From Eudoraea sp. (GTDB lineage Bacteria; Bacteroidota; Bacteroidia; Flavobacteriales; Flavobacteriaceae), in NCBI GenBank assembly GCA_013041785.1, contig JABDRK010000314.1, positions 1-10,009 of the forward strand: DNA of 10,009 nt, given 5' to 3'. Shown one piece after another: positions 1-5,377 of this stretch. The position numbers and the translations under genes were made by a program. Position 1 is the stretch's first letter. Each line of letters starts with the position of its first letter. The notes under the pieces are model-generated. The model was not told the origin of the DNA and ran no database searches. It was given only the letters and a program-made list of their open reading frames with translations.

Positions 1-2
1 AT

Positions 3-971
3 CTCTTGCGCTACGATGAAAATTCTGCCGGGGGACTCATGGCCAAGGAATTGGTAAAGGTCAATGAAAACTGGAACGTGCTTACCTGTGTTAAGGAAAT
101 GAGGGCCCAGGCCGAAAACGTTACCCGGGTCCATTCTATTTACGTTGTGGATGATAAGGATAAATTACTTGGCCGGCTTTCCCTCAAGGATTTGCTGACC
201 ACCTCTACCACGTCACCTATCAAGGATGTCTATATTCCGAAAGTGGATTCTGTGAACGTTAATGAAGACCCCGAAGAGGTGGCGCGCATCATGTCTAAAT
301 ATGACCTGGAGGCCATCCCTGTGGTAGACGAAATAGGACGGCTGGTTGGGCGAATTACGATTGATGATATCGTTGATGTAATTCGGGAAGAAGCAGAAAA
401 AGATTACCAGCTCGCAGCAGGTATCTCCCAAGTGGTGGAGGCTGATGACAGCATCTGGGAATTAACCAGGGCAAGATTACCGTGGCTTTTTCTGGGCCTG
501 ATCGGCGGGGTTGGTGCAGCTGCAATCATGGGTGGTTTTGAAGCCATGATCAGCAGGCATGCCATCCTCTTTTTCTTTACACCGCTTATTGCCGCCATGG
601 CAGGAAATGTGGGTGTTCAGTCTAGTGCAATTATTGTCCAGGGTTTAGCCAATGACGATCTTAAAGGCAGCGTTTCAAATCGCCTTATCAAAGAACTCCT
701 TCTGGCCACGCTGAATGGACTCATTCTTGCTGCCGTTTTATTGATTTTTACATGGTTCTGGAAAGGTAATTTCCCTACAGCCCTGGCTATATCCATTTCG
801 CTCATTGTGGTTATTATCGTGGCAGGGATCATCGGTACTTTTATTCCCCTGTTCCTGCATAAAAGAGGCATAGACCCGGCAATTGCCACAGGGCCGTTTA
901 TTACTACCAGCAATGATATTTTCGGGATCCTGATCTATTTTTGGATCGCCCGACTTGTACTTGGCATCTGA
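3..971 (+). CDS. mgtE: Magnesium transporter MgtE, C-terminal part (5' end outside window)
   Basis: Inner-membrane Mg2+ channel/transporter whose cytosolic CBS domains sense Mg2+ and gate the pore. The reading frame is open to the left edge and the N-terminal MgtE_N domain is missing, so this is a fragment cut by the window, not a broken gene. The TTG at 6 is an internal Leu codon, not a start. Counting that codon as residue 1, there are two CBS domains (about 12-66 and 76-130). A connecting helix follows, then a five-helix membrane domain (about 159-178, 186-207, 230-250, 258-284, 303-320). Family signatures are present: MAGNVGVQSSA at 198-208, and GIDPAIATGPF followed by TTSND at 288-304. 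Asp304 matches the conserved pore acidic residue of the family. The CBS plus MgtE architecture makes the assignment firm. The next gene starts 63 bp downstream and is unlikely to be functionally related. Confidence 0.96.
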   Translation, partial: LLRYDENSAGGLMAKELVKVNENWNVLTCVKEMRAQAENVTRVHSIYVVDDKDKLLGRLSLKDLLTTSTTSPIKDVYIPKVDSVNVNEDPEEVARIMSKYDLEAIPVVDEIGRLVGRITIDDIVDVIREEAEKDYQLAAGISQVVEADDSIWELTRARLPWLFLGLIGGVGAAAIMGGFEAMISRHAILFFFTPLIAAMAGNVGVQSSAIIVQGLANDDLKGSVSNRLIKELLLATLNGLILAAVLLIFTWFWKGNFPTALAISISLIVVIIVAGIIGTFIPLFLHKRGIDPAIATGPFITTSNDIFGILIYFWIARLVLGI

Positions 972-996
972 TTCCCTTTTACAAAAAATACCTACC

Positions 997-1013
997 TTGG
1001 GCTGAAAGCCCGA
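997..1013 (+). terminator. Short hairpin after mgtE, possible weak terminator
   Basis: TTGGGCT-GAA-AGCCCGA forms a 7-bp stem (one G-T wobble) with a 3-nt loop, 25 bp after the mgtE stop codon. A T5 run lies at 1022-1026 but is separated from the stem by about 8 nt, so it is not a textbook intrinsic terminator. It could separate mgtE from the nitrilase operon or be incidental. Confidence 0.35.
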
Positions 1014-1034
1014 AAACCACATTTTTCCAAGTAC

Positions 1035-1961
1035 ATGAAAGTTAAGGTAGCGCTAATACAGGAAAGCCCGGTATTCTTTGATAAGGAAGCCTGTCTACAG
1101 AAAGTAGCCTTACTATCAAAGAAATATGCTGCTGAAGGATGCCAGCTTCTGGTATTTCCGGAATCTTTTATCCCCGGCTATCCCCGGGGCTTTACCTTCG
1201 GGGCCACCATTGGCAATAGGACTGATAGTGGCAGAGAACTTTATGCCAGATATCACGAAAACAGTGTTGTCCTGGCAGGAAAAGACCTTGAATTTCTGGA
1301 AAGAACAGCCCGGGAAAACAATATTTATTTGGTCCTGGGGATCACGGAAAAGGAACCAACCCACGGTAGCCTTTACTGCTCCATGATCTACTTATCTCCA
1401 ACTTCTGGTCTGCTGGGAGTACATCGGAAAATCAAACCTACCGGCACGGAAAGGATCGTTTGGACAGAAGGCGATGCCTCCTCCCTGGTTACTTTTGATA
1501 CTCCTGTTGGCCGTCTTGGAGGCCTTATTTGCTGGGAGAACTATATGCCCATGGCCCGGATTTCCATGTACAGGAAAGGAGTACAGCTCTATATCGCCCC
1601 AACTGCAGATGCCCGCCCGGAATGGACCGCAAGCCTGCAGCATATTGCCCTGGAAGGCCGATGTTTTGTCCTGGGTTGTAACCAGTATTTTACCAGGTCC
1701 ATGTATCCTGAAGCCTACTTGGACTTATTACAGGATGATACAGAAAACATGTGCCGTGGAGGAAGCGTTATCGTTTCCCCCCTGGGTAAGATCCTGCAAG
1801 GGCCCCTCTGGGATCAGACCGGTGTATTGATTGCATCGCTCAACCTGGATGAGGTTACCCAGAGCAAGCTCGATTTTGATCCCAATGGGCATTATACCCG
1901 TGACGACTTGTTTGAATTTATTGCCAAAGGACAACCGGAAACCCTAAAAGATAACGTATGA
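1035..1961 (+). CDS. Nitrilase (branch-1 carbon-nitrogen hydrolase)
   Basis: Cytosolic enzyme expected to hydrolyse an organic nitrile to the carboxylic acid and ammonia. The 308-residue protein carries the complete Glu-Lys-Cys triad: Glu43 in FPESFIPGYPRG, Lys132 in HRKIKPTGTER, and Cys166 in GGLICWENYMP. The CWENYMP context and the following APTADARPEW and HIALEGRCFVL segments are typical of true nitrilases (branch 1, as in plant NIT4 and bacterial nitrilases) rather than amidases or NAD synthetase domains. It is slightly shorter than many nitrilases and lacks a long C-terminal tail. The start is the first ATG in frame after mgtE; no Shine-Dalgarno is visible. It is the first gene of a tight five-gene cluster, and its stop overlaps the cupin start as ATGA. 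The natural nitrile cannot be read from the sequence; aliphatic, aryl-aceto and cyanoalanine types are all possible. Confidence 0.92.
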   Translation: MKVKVALIQESPVFFDKEACLQKVALLSKKYAAEGCQLLVFPESFIPGYPRGFTFGATIGNRTDSGRELYARYHENSVVLAGKDLEFLERTARENNIYLVLGITEKEPTHGSLYCSMIYLSPTSGLLGVHRKIKPTGTERIVWTEGDASSLVTFDTPVGRLGGLICWENYMPMARISMYRKGVQLYIAPTADARPEWTASLQHIALEGRCFVLGCNQYFTRSMYPEAYLDLLQDDTENMCRGGSVIVSPLGKILQGPLWDQTGVLIASLNLDEVTQSKLDFDPNGHYTRDDLFEFIAKGQPETLKDNV

Positions 1962-2323
1962 CTGCTGTTAACCTTCAGGAAAAACTGGCCGCTTTCAAGG
2001 ATCTGTGGCATCCCCACCAGATTGCAGCAATTGAAGATATGCAGGTATTGCTGGCCAAAATCAAAGGAGAATTTGTCTGGCACAAGCACGAAGAAGAAGA
2101 TGAATTGTTTTTTGTGCTGAACGGAACCTTGCAAATGCAGTTCAGGGATCGGACCGAGATTGTCCGGGAAGGGGAACTTATTGTAGTTCCTAAAGGAGTG
2201 GAACATTGCCCTGCCACCCAGGATGGAGAAGAAGTCCACCTGTTATTGTTTGAAAAAAAATCGACCAAGCATACCGGGAATGTGCTACACGAGAAAACCA
2301 AATCCCATTATCCCAGCATCTGA
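1958..2323 (+). CDS. Small single-domain cupin protein
   Basis: A 121-residue, soluble, single-domain cupin with probable bound metal. Cupin motif 1 is visible around residues 37-56, with His42, His44 and Glu49 as likely ligands (HKHEEEDELFFVLNG). Motif 2 spans 72-83, with Pro78, Gly80 and the fourth ligand His83 (GELIVVPKGVEH). Proteins of this size and shape act as isomerases, dioxygenases, epimerases or binding proteins, so the reaction cannot be assigned. Its ATG lies inside the nitrilase stop (ATGA), and its own stop is followed directly by the next ATG with no spacer. It is therefore probably translated in step with both neighbours and acts on the same or a related small molecule. The lysine-rich tail (about 104-121) is not part of the barrel. 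Confidence 0.88.
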   Translation: MTAVNLQEKLAAFKDLWHPHQIAAIEDMQVLLAKIKGEFVWHKHEEEDELFFVLNGTLQMQFRDRTEIVREGELIVVPKGVEHCPATQDGEEVHLLLFEKKSTKHTGNVLHEKTKSHYPSI

Positions 2324-3262
2324 ATGAAAGTACTGCATCTAGATACCAATCACCCCTTACTTTGGGAAGGACTGGAAAAACTGGGTTTCCAGAATGAAGC
2401 CGATTATCAATCGGGCAAAGCAGATGTCGAATCGCGTATAGCTGCTTATGATGGCATAATCATCCGAAGCCGTATTAGCCTGGATAAGCCCTTCCTTCAG
2501 AAAGCGACGAATCTGAAATTCATCGGACGCGTTGGAGCAGGTTTGGAAAATATCGACGTGGACTACGCAAAAGAGCGGGGTATTTTCCTGGCTGCGGCCC
2601 CCGAAGGAAACAGGAATGCCGTTGGAGAACACGCCATGGGAATGATCCTTTCCCTGTTCAACAAACTCAACAAGGCACATGGTGAGGTTCAACAGGGAAT
2701 CTGGGACCGGGAAGGGAACCGGGGTGAGGAACTGGAAGGAAGAACAGTAGGCATCATCGGATATGGGAATACAGGTAAGGCCTTTGCCAAAAAATTGGCG
2801 GGTTTCAGTGTGGAGGTTATCTGCTATGATATTATAGGCGGTATTGGAGACGAGCACGCCAGGCAGGTAGGAATTATGGAACTGCAACAAAGAACGGATG
2901 TACTTAGTTTACATGTACCCCAAACCCCCCTGACCGAATATATGATCAATACCGAATTTATTGACCGGTTCCATAAACCGTTTTGGTTTCTCAATACCGC
3001 CAGGGGTAAATGTGTCAACACCAGTGATCTTGTGAAAGCCCTTAAATCGGGGAAAATTCTCGGGGCCGGACTGGATGTGCTGGAATATGAAAAAACCTCA
3101 TTTGAAAGCCTTTTTTCAAAAGGCGAGCTGCCTGAAGCATTTCAATATCTCATAGCTGCTGAAAATGTACTGCTCACCCCACATGTCGCCGGGTGGAGTA
3201 AGGAAAGCAAGGTAAAACTGGCCCAAACCATCCTCGACAAGGTAAGTGCCAGATTTTCTTAA
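2324..3262 (+). CDS. D-2-hydroxyacid dehydrogenase (NAD-dependent, SerA-like, no ACT domain)
   Basis: Cytosolic oxidoreductase that should interconvert a D-2-hydroxy acid and the 2-keto acid with NAD(H). The 312-residue protein has a split catalytic domain (about 1-95 and 290-312) around a Rossmann domain. The dinucleotide loop is G146-Y-G-N-T-G151, with Asp169 at the end of strand 2, which favours NAD over NADP. Catalytic residues fit the family: Arg227 (NTARGK), Glu254 (LDVLEYE) and His287 (LTPHVAGW). The substrate loop GRVGAGLENID (68-78) is also typical. Automatic annotation would probably say phosphoglycerate dehydrogenase. However, it lacks the C-terminal ACT domain of full-length SerA, and no serC or other serine genes are adjacent, so the substrate is open. 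It starts immediately after the cupin stop codon, and DUF1801 follows after 20 bp. Confidence 0.9.
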   Translation: MKVLHLDTNHPLLWEGLEKLGFQNEADYQSGKADVESRIAAYDGIIIRSRISLDKPFLQKATNLKFIGRVGAGLENIDVDYAKERGIFLAAAPEGNRNAVGEHAMGMILSLFNKLNKAHGEVQQGIWDREGNRGEELEGRTVGIIGYGNTGKAFAKKLAGFSVEVICYDIIGGIGDEHARQVGIMELQQRTDVLSLHVPQTPLTEYMINTEFIDRFHKPFWFLNTARGKCVNTSDLVKALKSGKILGAGLDVLEYEKTSFESLFSKGELPEAFQYLIAAENVLLTPHVAGWSKESKVKLAQTILDKVSARFS

Positions 3263-3282
3263 CTTTAAGAAATGAGTTACTT

Positions 3283-3738
3283 ATGATTTCAAAAGCAAAA
3301 ACACCAGAAGCCTACTTGGCAGAACTGCCTCCTGAACGAAAGGAAGTTGTTGCAAAATTGCGACAAGTTATTCTGGACAACCTGCCGGAAGGATTTGAAG
3401 AAACGATGAATTACGGGATGATCGGGTATGTAGTACCGCATTCGATTTATCCCGGTGGATACCACTGTACTCCGGAAATGCCCCTGCCTTTTATGAGCTT
3501 GGCGTCTCAGAAGAACCATATCGGATTTTATCATATGGGTATCTATGCTGAGCCTGAGTTGATGGAATGGTTTACCTCGGAATACCCCAAGCATAGCTCC
3601 CGAAAATTGGACATGGGTAAAAGTTGTATTCGCTTTAAAAATATGAAGGATATCCCCTATGCACTTCTGGGAGAGCTGGTACGTAAAATGAGTGTGGATG
3701 AGTGGATTGCGCTCTACGAGAAAAATATCAAAAGGTAG
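3283..3738 (+). CDS. DUF1801 family protein
   Basis: A 151-residue soluble protein matching the DUF1801 (YdhG-like) family. It has an N-terminal helical stretch of the type TPEAYLAELPPERKEVVAKL, the ETMNYGMIGY segment (about 40-49), and a C-terminal region with KSCIRFKNMKDIPY that resembles the usual ending of the domain. No catalytic residues can be named and the family's biochemical role is not established. It lacks a signal peptide and membrane segments. It lies 20 bp after the dehydrogenase and 5 bp before the VOC gene, so it is probably co-transcribed with both. The ATG at 3283 is used because residues 2-20 already belong to the conserved domain; the preceding sequence has no strong ribosome-binding site. 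A role linked to the nitrilase operon is inferred only from position. Confidence 0.8.
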   Translation: MISKAKTPEAYLAELPPERKEVVAKLRQVILDNLPEGFEETMNYGMIGYVVPHSIYPGGYHCTPEMPLPFMSLASQKNHIGFYHMGIYAEPELMEWFTSEYPKHSSRKLDMGKSCIRFKNMKDIPYALLGELVRKMSVDEWIALYEKNIKR

Positions 3739-3743
3739 TAGTC

Positions 3744-4130
3744 ATGAAAAAAAGAGTTACTGGTTTGGGCGGCTTCTTTTTTAAAACAAAAGATCCGGAT
3801 AAAATTAAATCCTGGTACCGGACACACCTGGGGCTGAATACGGATCAGTATGGCTGTACGTTCTGGTGGAAAGACGCTGAAGGCAAAGACTGTTCTACGC
3901 AATGGAGCCCGTTTAAAGAAGATACCGATTACTTCTCCCCAAGTAAAAAACAGTTTATGATGAATTTCAGAGTGGAGAATCTCAAAGAACTCCTGAAAAC
4001 ACTAAAAGATGAAGGAGTTACTGTAATTGGCGAAATTGAGGAATACGAGTACGGAAAATTTGGATGGATCCTGGACCCGGAAGGCAACAAGATCGAACTT
4101 TGGGAGCCGGTTGACAGTGCTTTCCTTTAA
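3744..4130 (+). CDS. VOC superfamily (glyoxalase/bleomycin-resistance-like) protein
   Basis: A 128-residue protein with the two paired beta-alpha-beta-beta-beta units of the VOC fold: unit 1 about residues 5-60, unit 2 about 72-121. Recognisable features are the DPDKIKSWYRTHLGL helix (17-31), the second-unit start MMNFRVENLKELL, and the closing WILDPEGNKIELWEP. Glu118 occupies the usual C-terminal metal-ligand position. The usual first-strand His/Gln/Glu ligand is replaced by a phenylalanine-rich strand (FFF, 11-13), so a metal centre is uncertain. Similar proteins include lactoylglutathione lyase-like enzymes, dioxygenases and drug-binding proteins; the function is not assignable. I chose the ATG at 3744, 5 bp after the DUF1801 stop. 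An upstream in-frame GTG at 3702 would add 14 residues lying inside DUF1801 that do not fit the domain. It is the last gene of the cluster. Confidence 0.83.
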   Translation: MKKRVTGLGGFFFKTKDPDKIKSWYRTHLGLNTDQYGCTFWWKDAEGKDCSTQWSPFKEDTDYFSPSKKQFMMNFRVENLKELLKTLKDEGVTVIGEIEEYEYGKFGWILDPEGNKIELWEPVDSAFL

Positions 4131-4133
4131 GAA

Positions 4134-4174
4134 GATTTGACCTCAATGGTATTGCTCAATCACAAAGTCAAATC
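4134..4174 (+). terminator. Inverted repeat after the nitrilase operon, possible terminator
   Basis: GATTTGAC at 4134-4141 is exactly complementary to GTCAAATC at 4167-4174 (8 bp, 25-nt loop), starting 3 bp after the VOC stop codon and followed by CTTTT. The long loop and modest stem make it a weak candidate for ending the operon transcript. The T4 run after it also falls in the -33 box of the candidate promoter for the next gene. Confidence 0.35.
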
Positions 4175-4175
4175 C

Positions 4176-4206
4176 TTTTCCTACAGCAAATAATTTATTA
4201 CATTTA
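4176..4206 (+). promoter_or_regulatory. Candidate Bacteroidota-type promoter for the TM2 gene
   Basis: TTTT at 4176-4179 and TACATTTA at 4199-4206 are separated by exactly 19 nt. This compares with the phylum consensus TTTG-N19-TAnnTTTG: one mismatch in the -33 box and one in the fixed positions of the -7 box. Transcription would begin about 20 nt before the ATG at 4233. The fit was found by eye in an AT-rich gap, so chance is not excluded. Confidence 0.4.
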
Positions 4207-4232
4207 AACAACTTTAACCAACAACTATAAGC

Positions 4233-4667
4233 ATGTCAGACGATAAAAAAGACTTAGGAGACAAAGCCAAGGAGGCATTTGAAGATGCCAAAGATGCTGC
4301 CAAAGATGCTGCCGAAGAAGCCAAGGAAAAAGCTGGGGAATTTAAAGAGGAAGCCAAAAAAACCGCTCAGGAATTTTCCGAAGGGCTAAAAGATGCGGGG
4401 GGCGACAATAAAAAAATATTGGCCGGTATTTTGGCCATTGTCCTGGGGTCTCTCGGGATTCATAAGTTTGTCCTGGGATATCAGAAGGAAGGGATCATAC
4501 TCCTGGTAGTAACCTTAATAGGTTTTGTACTGAGTTGTATCGGTATTGGAGTGTTTATCGTTTGGATAACCGGACTGATTGGATTGATCGAAGGCATCAT
4601 CTACCTGACCAAGTCAGATGAAGATTTCTACAACACCTATCAGGCGGGCAAAAAACCCTGGTTCTAA
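4233..4667 (+). CDS. TM2-domain membrane protein with N-terminal LEA-like 11-residue repeats
   Basis: A 144-residue protein of two unlike halves. Residues 11-54 form four consecutive 11-residue units: KAKEAFEDAKD, AAKDAAEEAKE, KAGEFKEEAKK, TAQEFSEGLKD. Each has Ala at position 2, Ala/Phe at 5, Ala/Leu at 9 and Lys at 10, the pattern of LEA group 3 (LEA_4) and apolipoprotein-like amphipathic helices. Residues about 60-130 are a TM2 domain: a first membrane helix (62-76), the turn GIHKFVLGYQKEG (75-87), and a hydrophobic second segment (about 88-124). The tail DEDFYNTYQAGKKPWF is polar. No signal peptide is present, so the repeat region is probably cytosolic and may lie along the membrane. The function of bacterial TM2 proteins is unknown. 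The gene has gaps of 102 bp before and 177 bp after it and probably forms its own unit. The domain call is firm; a stress-protective role is inference from the repeats alone. Confidence 0.85.
   Translation: MSDDKKDLGDKAKEAFEDAKDAAKDAAEEAKEKAGEFKEEAKKTAQEFSEGLKDAGGDNKKILAGILAIVLGSLGIHKFVLGYQKEGIILLVVTLIGFVLSCIGIGVFIVWITGLIGLIEGIIYLTKSDEDFYNTYQAGKKPWF
4287..4313 (+). repeat. 12-bp tandem repeat within the LEA-like region
   Basis: GCCAAAGATGCT occurs twice back to back (4287-4298 and 4299-4310), followed by a further GCC. It encodes A-K-D-A twice. The 12-bp DNA unit is not the 33-bp period of the protein repeat, which suggests a local slippage duplication within an already repetitive coding region. 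Confidence 0.7.
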
Positions 4668-4844
4668 GAGGAAAATTAAGGCGGGAATTAATTAGCATCG
4701 CCGAACTACCATTTCTCGGAAATCAATACTGTTAGGTCAATGCCGTGGACTGTGCAAAGGGTAATGGCTGAAGATCAGCTTATCAACCGGACAGTGATTG
4801 TTGATAGATTAACTTAATCAGAAAGAGCTCTATTTCTATTTCCT
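4668..4844. other. 177-bp intergenic gap without a recognised gene
   Basis: This gap separates the TM2 gene from the next acetyltransferase. I see no clear hairpin with a T-run and no good match to the TTTG-N19-TAnnTTTG promoter, although the acetyltransferase should have a promoter here. An open frame without homology that I recognise runs from 4692 to 4817. From its ATG at 4740 it would encode 25 residues (MPWTVQRVMAEDQLINR and on). There is no ribosome-binding site before it, and it may be chance. Confidence 0.4.
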
Positions 4845-5345
4845 ATGGCGGCTTTTCAAATTAGAAAAATGACCCCTGCTGATTGGCCGGAAGTGCACAG
4901 GATCTATTCAGAGGGAATTTCCACGGGGTATGCCACATTTGAATTATCGGCTCCTTCCCAGGCGGACTGGGATAATGCACATATCCCGGGGTGTCGATTT
5001 GTAGCGGAATCTTCAGATGGACTGTTGGGCTGGGTAGCCTTATCACCAGTCTCCGGAAGATGCGTGTACGGGGGTGTTGCTGAGGTAAGCGTTTATGTTT
5101 CTGAACAGGCCCGTGGCCGGGGTGTAGGCAAAGCCCTGATGGAAATGCTGATCAGCAGCAGTGAACTGGAGGGTTACTGGACTTTGCAGGCAGGCATATT
5201 CCCTGAAAATACACCTAGTATTCGCCTTCATGAAAAGGTGGGCTTCCGGCTTATTGGAAGACGAGAGAAAATAGGAAAACGGAATGGAGTCTGGTACGAC
5301 AATGTGATCTATGAGCGCCGGAGTAAAAAAGTGGGGTTGGATTAA
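4845..5345 (+). CDS. GNAT acetyltransferase of the MnaT/phosphinothricin type
   Basis: A 166-residue cytosolic acetyltransferase that should move an acetyl group from acetyl-CoA to a free amino group. The acetyl-CoA pyrophosphate loop is visible as QARGRGVGKAL at about 88-98. The family-specific stretches ISTGYATFE (about 25-33) and NTPSIRLHEKVGF (about 122-134), followed by the RNGVWYDNVIY ending, place it with the PAT/Bar and MnaT (YncA) group. That group acetylates amino acids and analogues such as phosphinothricin, methionine sulfone or sulfoximine. Actual substrate and any resistance phenotype cannot be read from the sequence. The start at 4845 places the IRKMTPADW strand correctly. The gene is monocistronic, and its stop is only 32 bp from the end of the convergent acyltransferase gene. 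No hairpin is evident between them. Confidence 0.87.
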   Translation: MAAFQIRKMTPADWPEVHRIYSEGISTGYATFELSAPSQADWDNAHIPGCRFVAESSDGLLGWVALSPVSGRCVYGGVAEVSVYVSEQARGRGVGKALMEMLISSSELEGYWTLQAGIFPENTPSIRLHEKVGFRLIGRREKIGKRNGVWYDNVIYERRSKKVGLD

Positions 5346-5377
5346 GGCGTTCTGTGAATACCTTATGGAAGAGGAAC

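Noticed and set aside
6..8. TTG as the start of the mgtE product
   Set aside because: The frame is open further upstream to the window edge, and the residues continue an MgtE protein whose N-terminal domain is missing, so TTG is an internal leucine codon.
2357..2890. 177-codon open frame on the minus strand inside the dehydrogenase gene
   Set aside because: It lies wholly inside a gene with complete catalytic motifs on the opposite strand, and its translation shows no recognisable domain.
2324..3262. Calling the dehydrogenase serA
   Set aside because: It has no ACT domain and no serine-pathway neighbours; many 2-hydroxyacid dehydrogenases share these motifs.
3702..3743. Upstream GTG start for the VOC protein
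   Set aside because: It would add 14 residues encoded within the end of DUF1801 that do not belong to the VOC fold; the ATG at 3744 sits 5 bp after the DUF1801 stop.
4151..4160. ATTG-CT-CAAT palindrome between the VOC and TM2 genes
   Set aside because: A 2-nt loop and 4-bp arms are too small for a hairpin, and there is no evidence of a paired operator.
4845..5345. Calling the GNAT gene a herbicide-resistance (bar/pat) gene
   Set aside because: The MnaT/PAT group is broad and mostly housekeeping or detoxifying; the sequence alone does not show phosphinothricin specificity.
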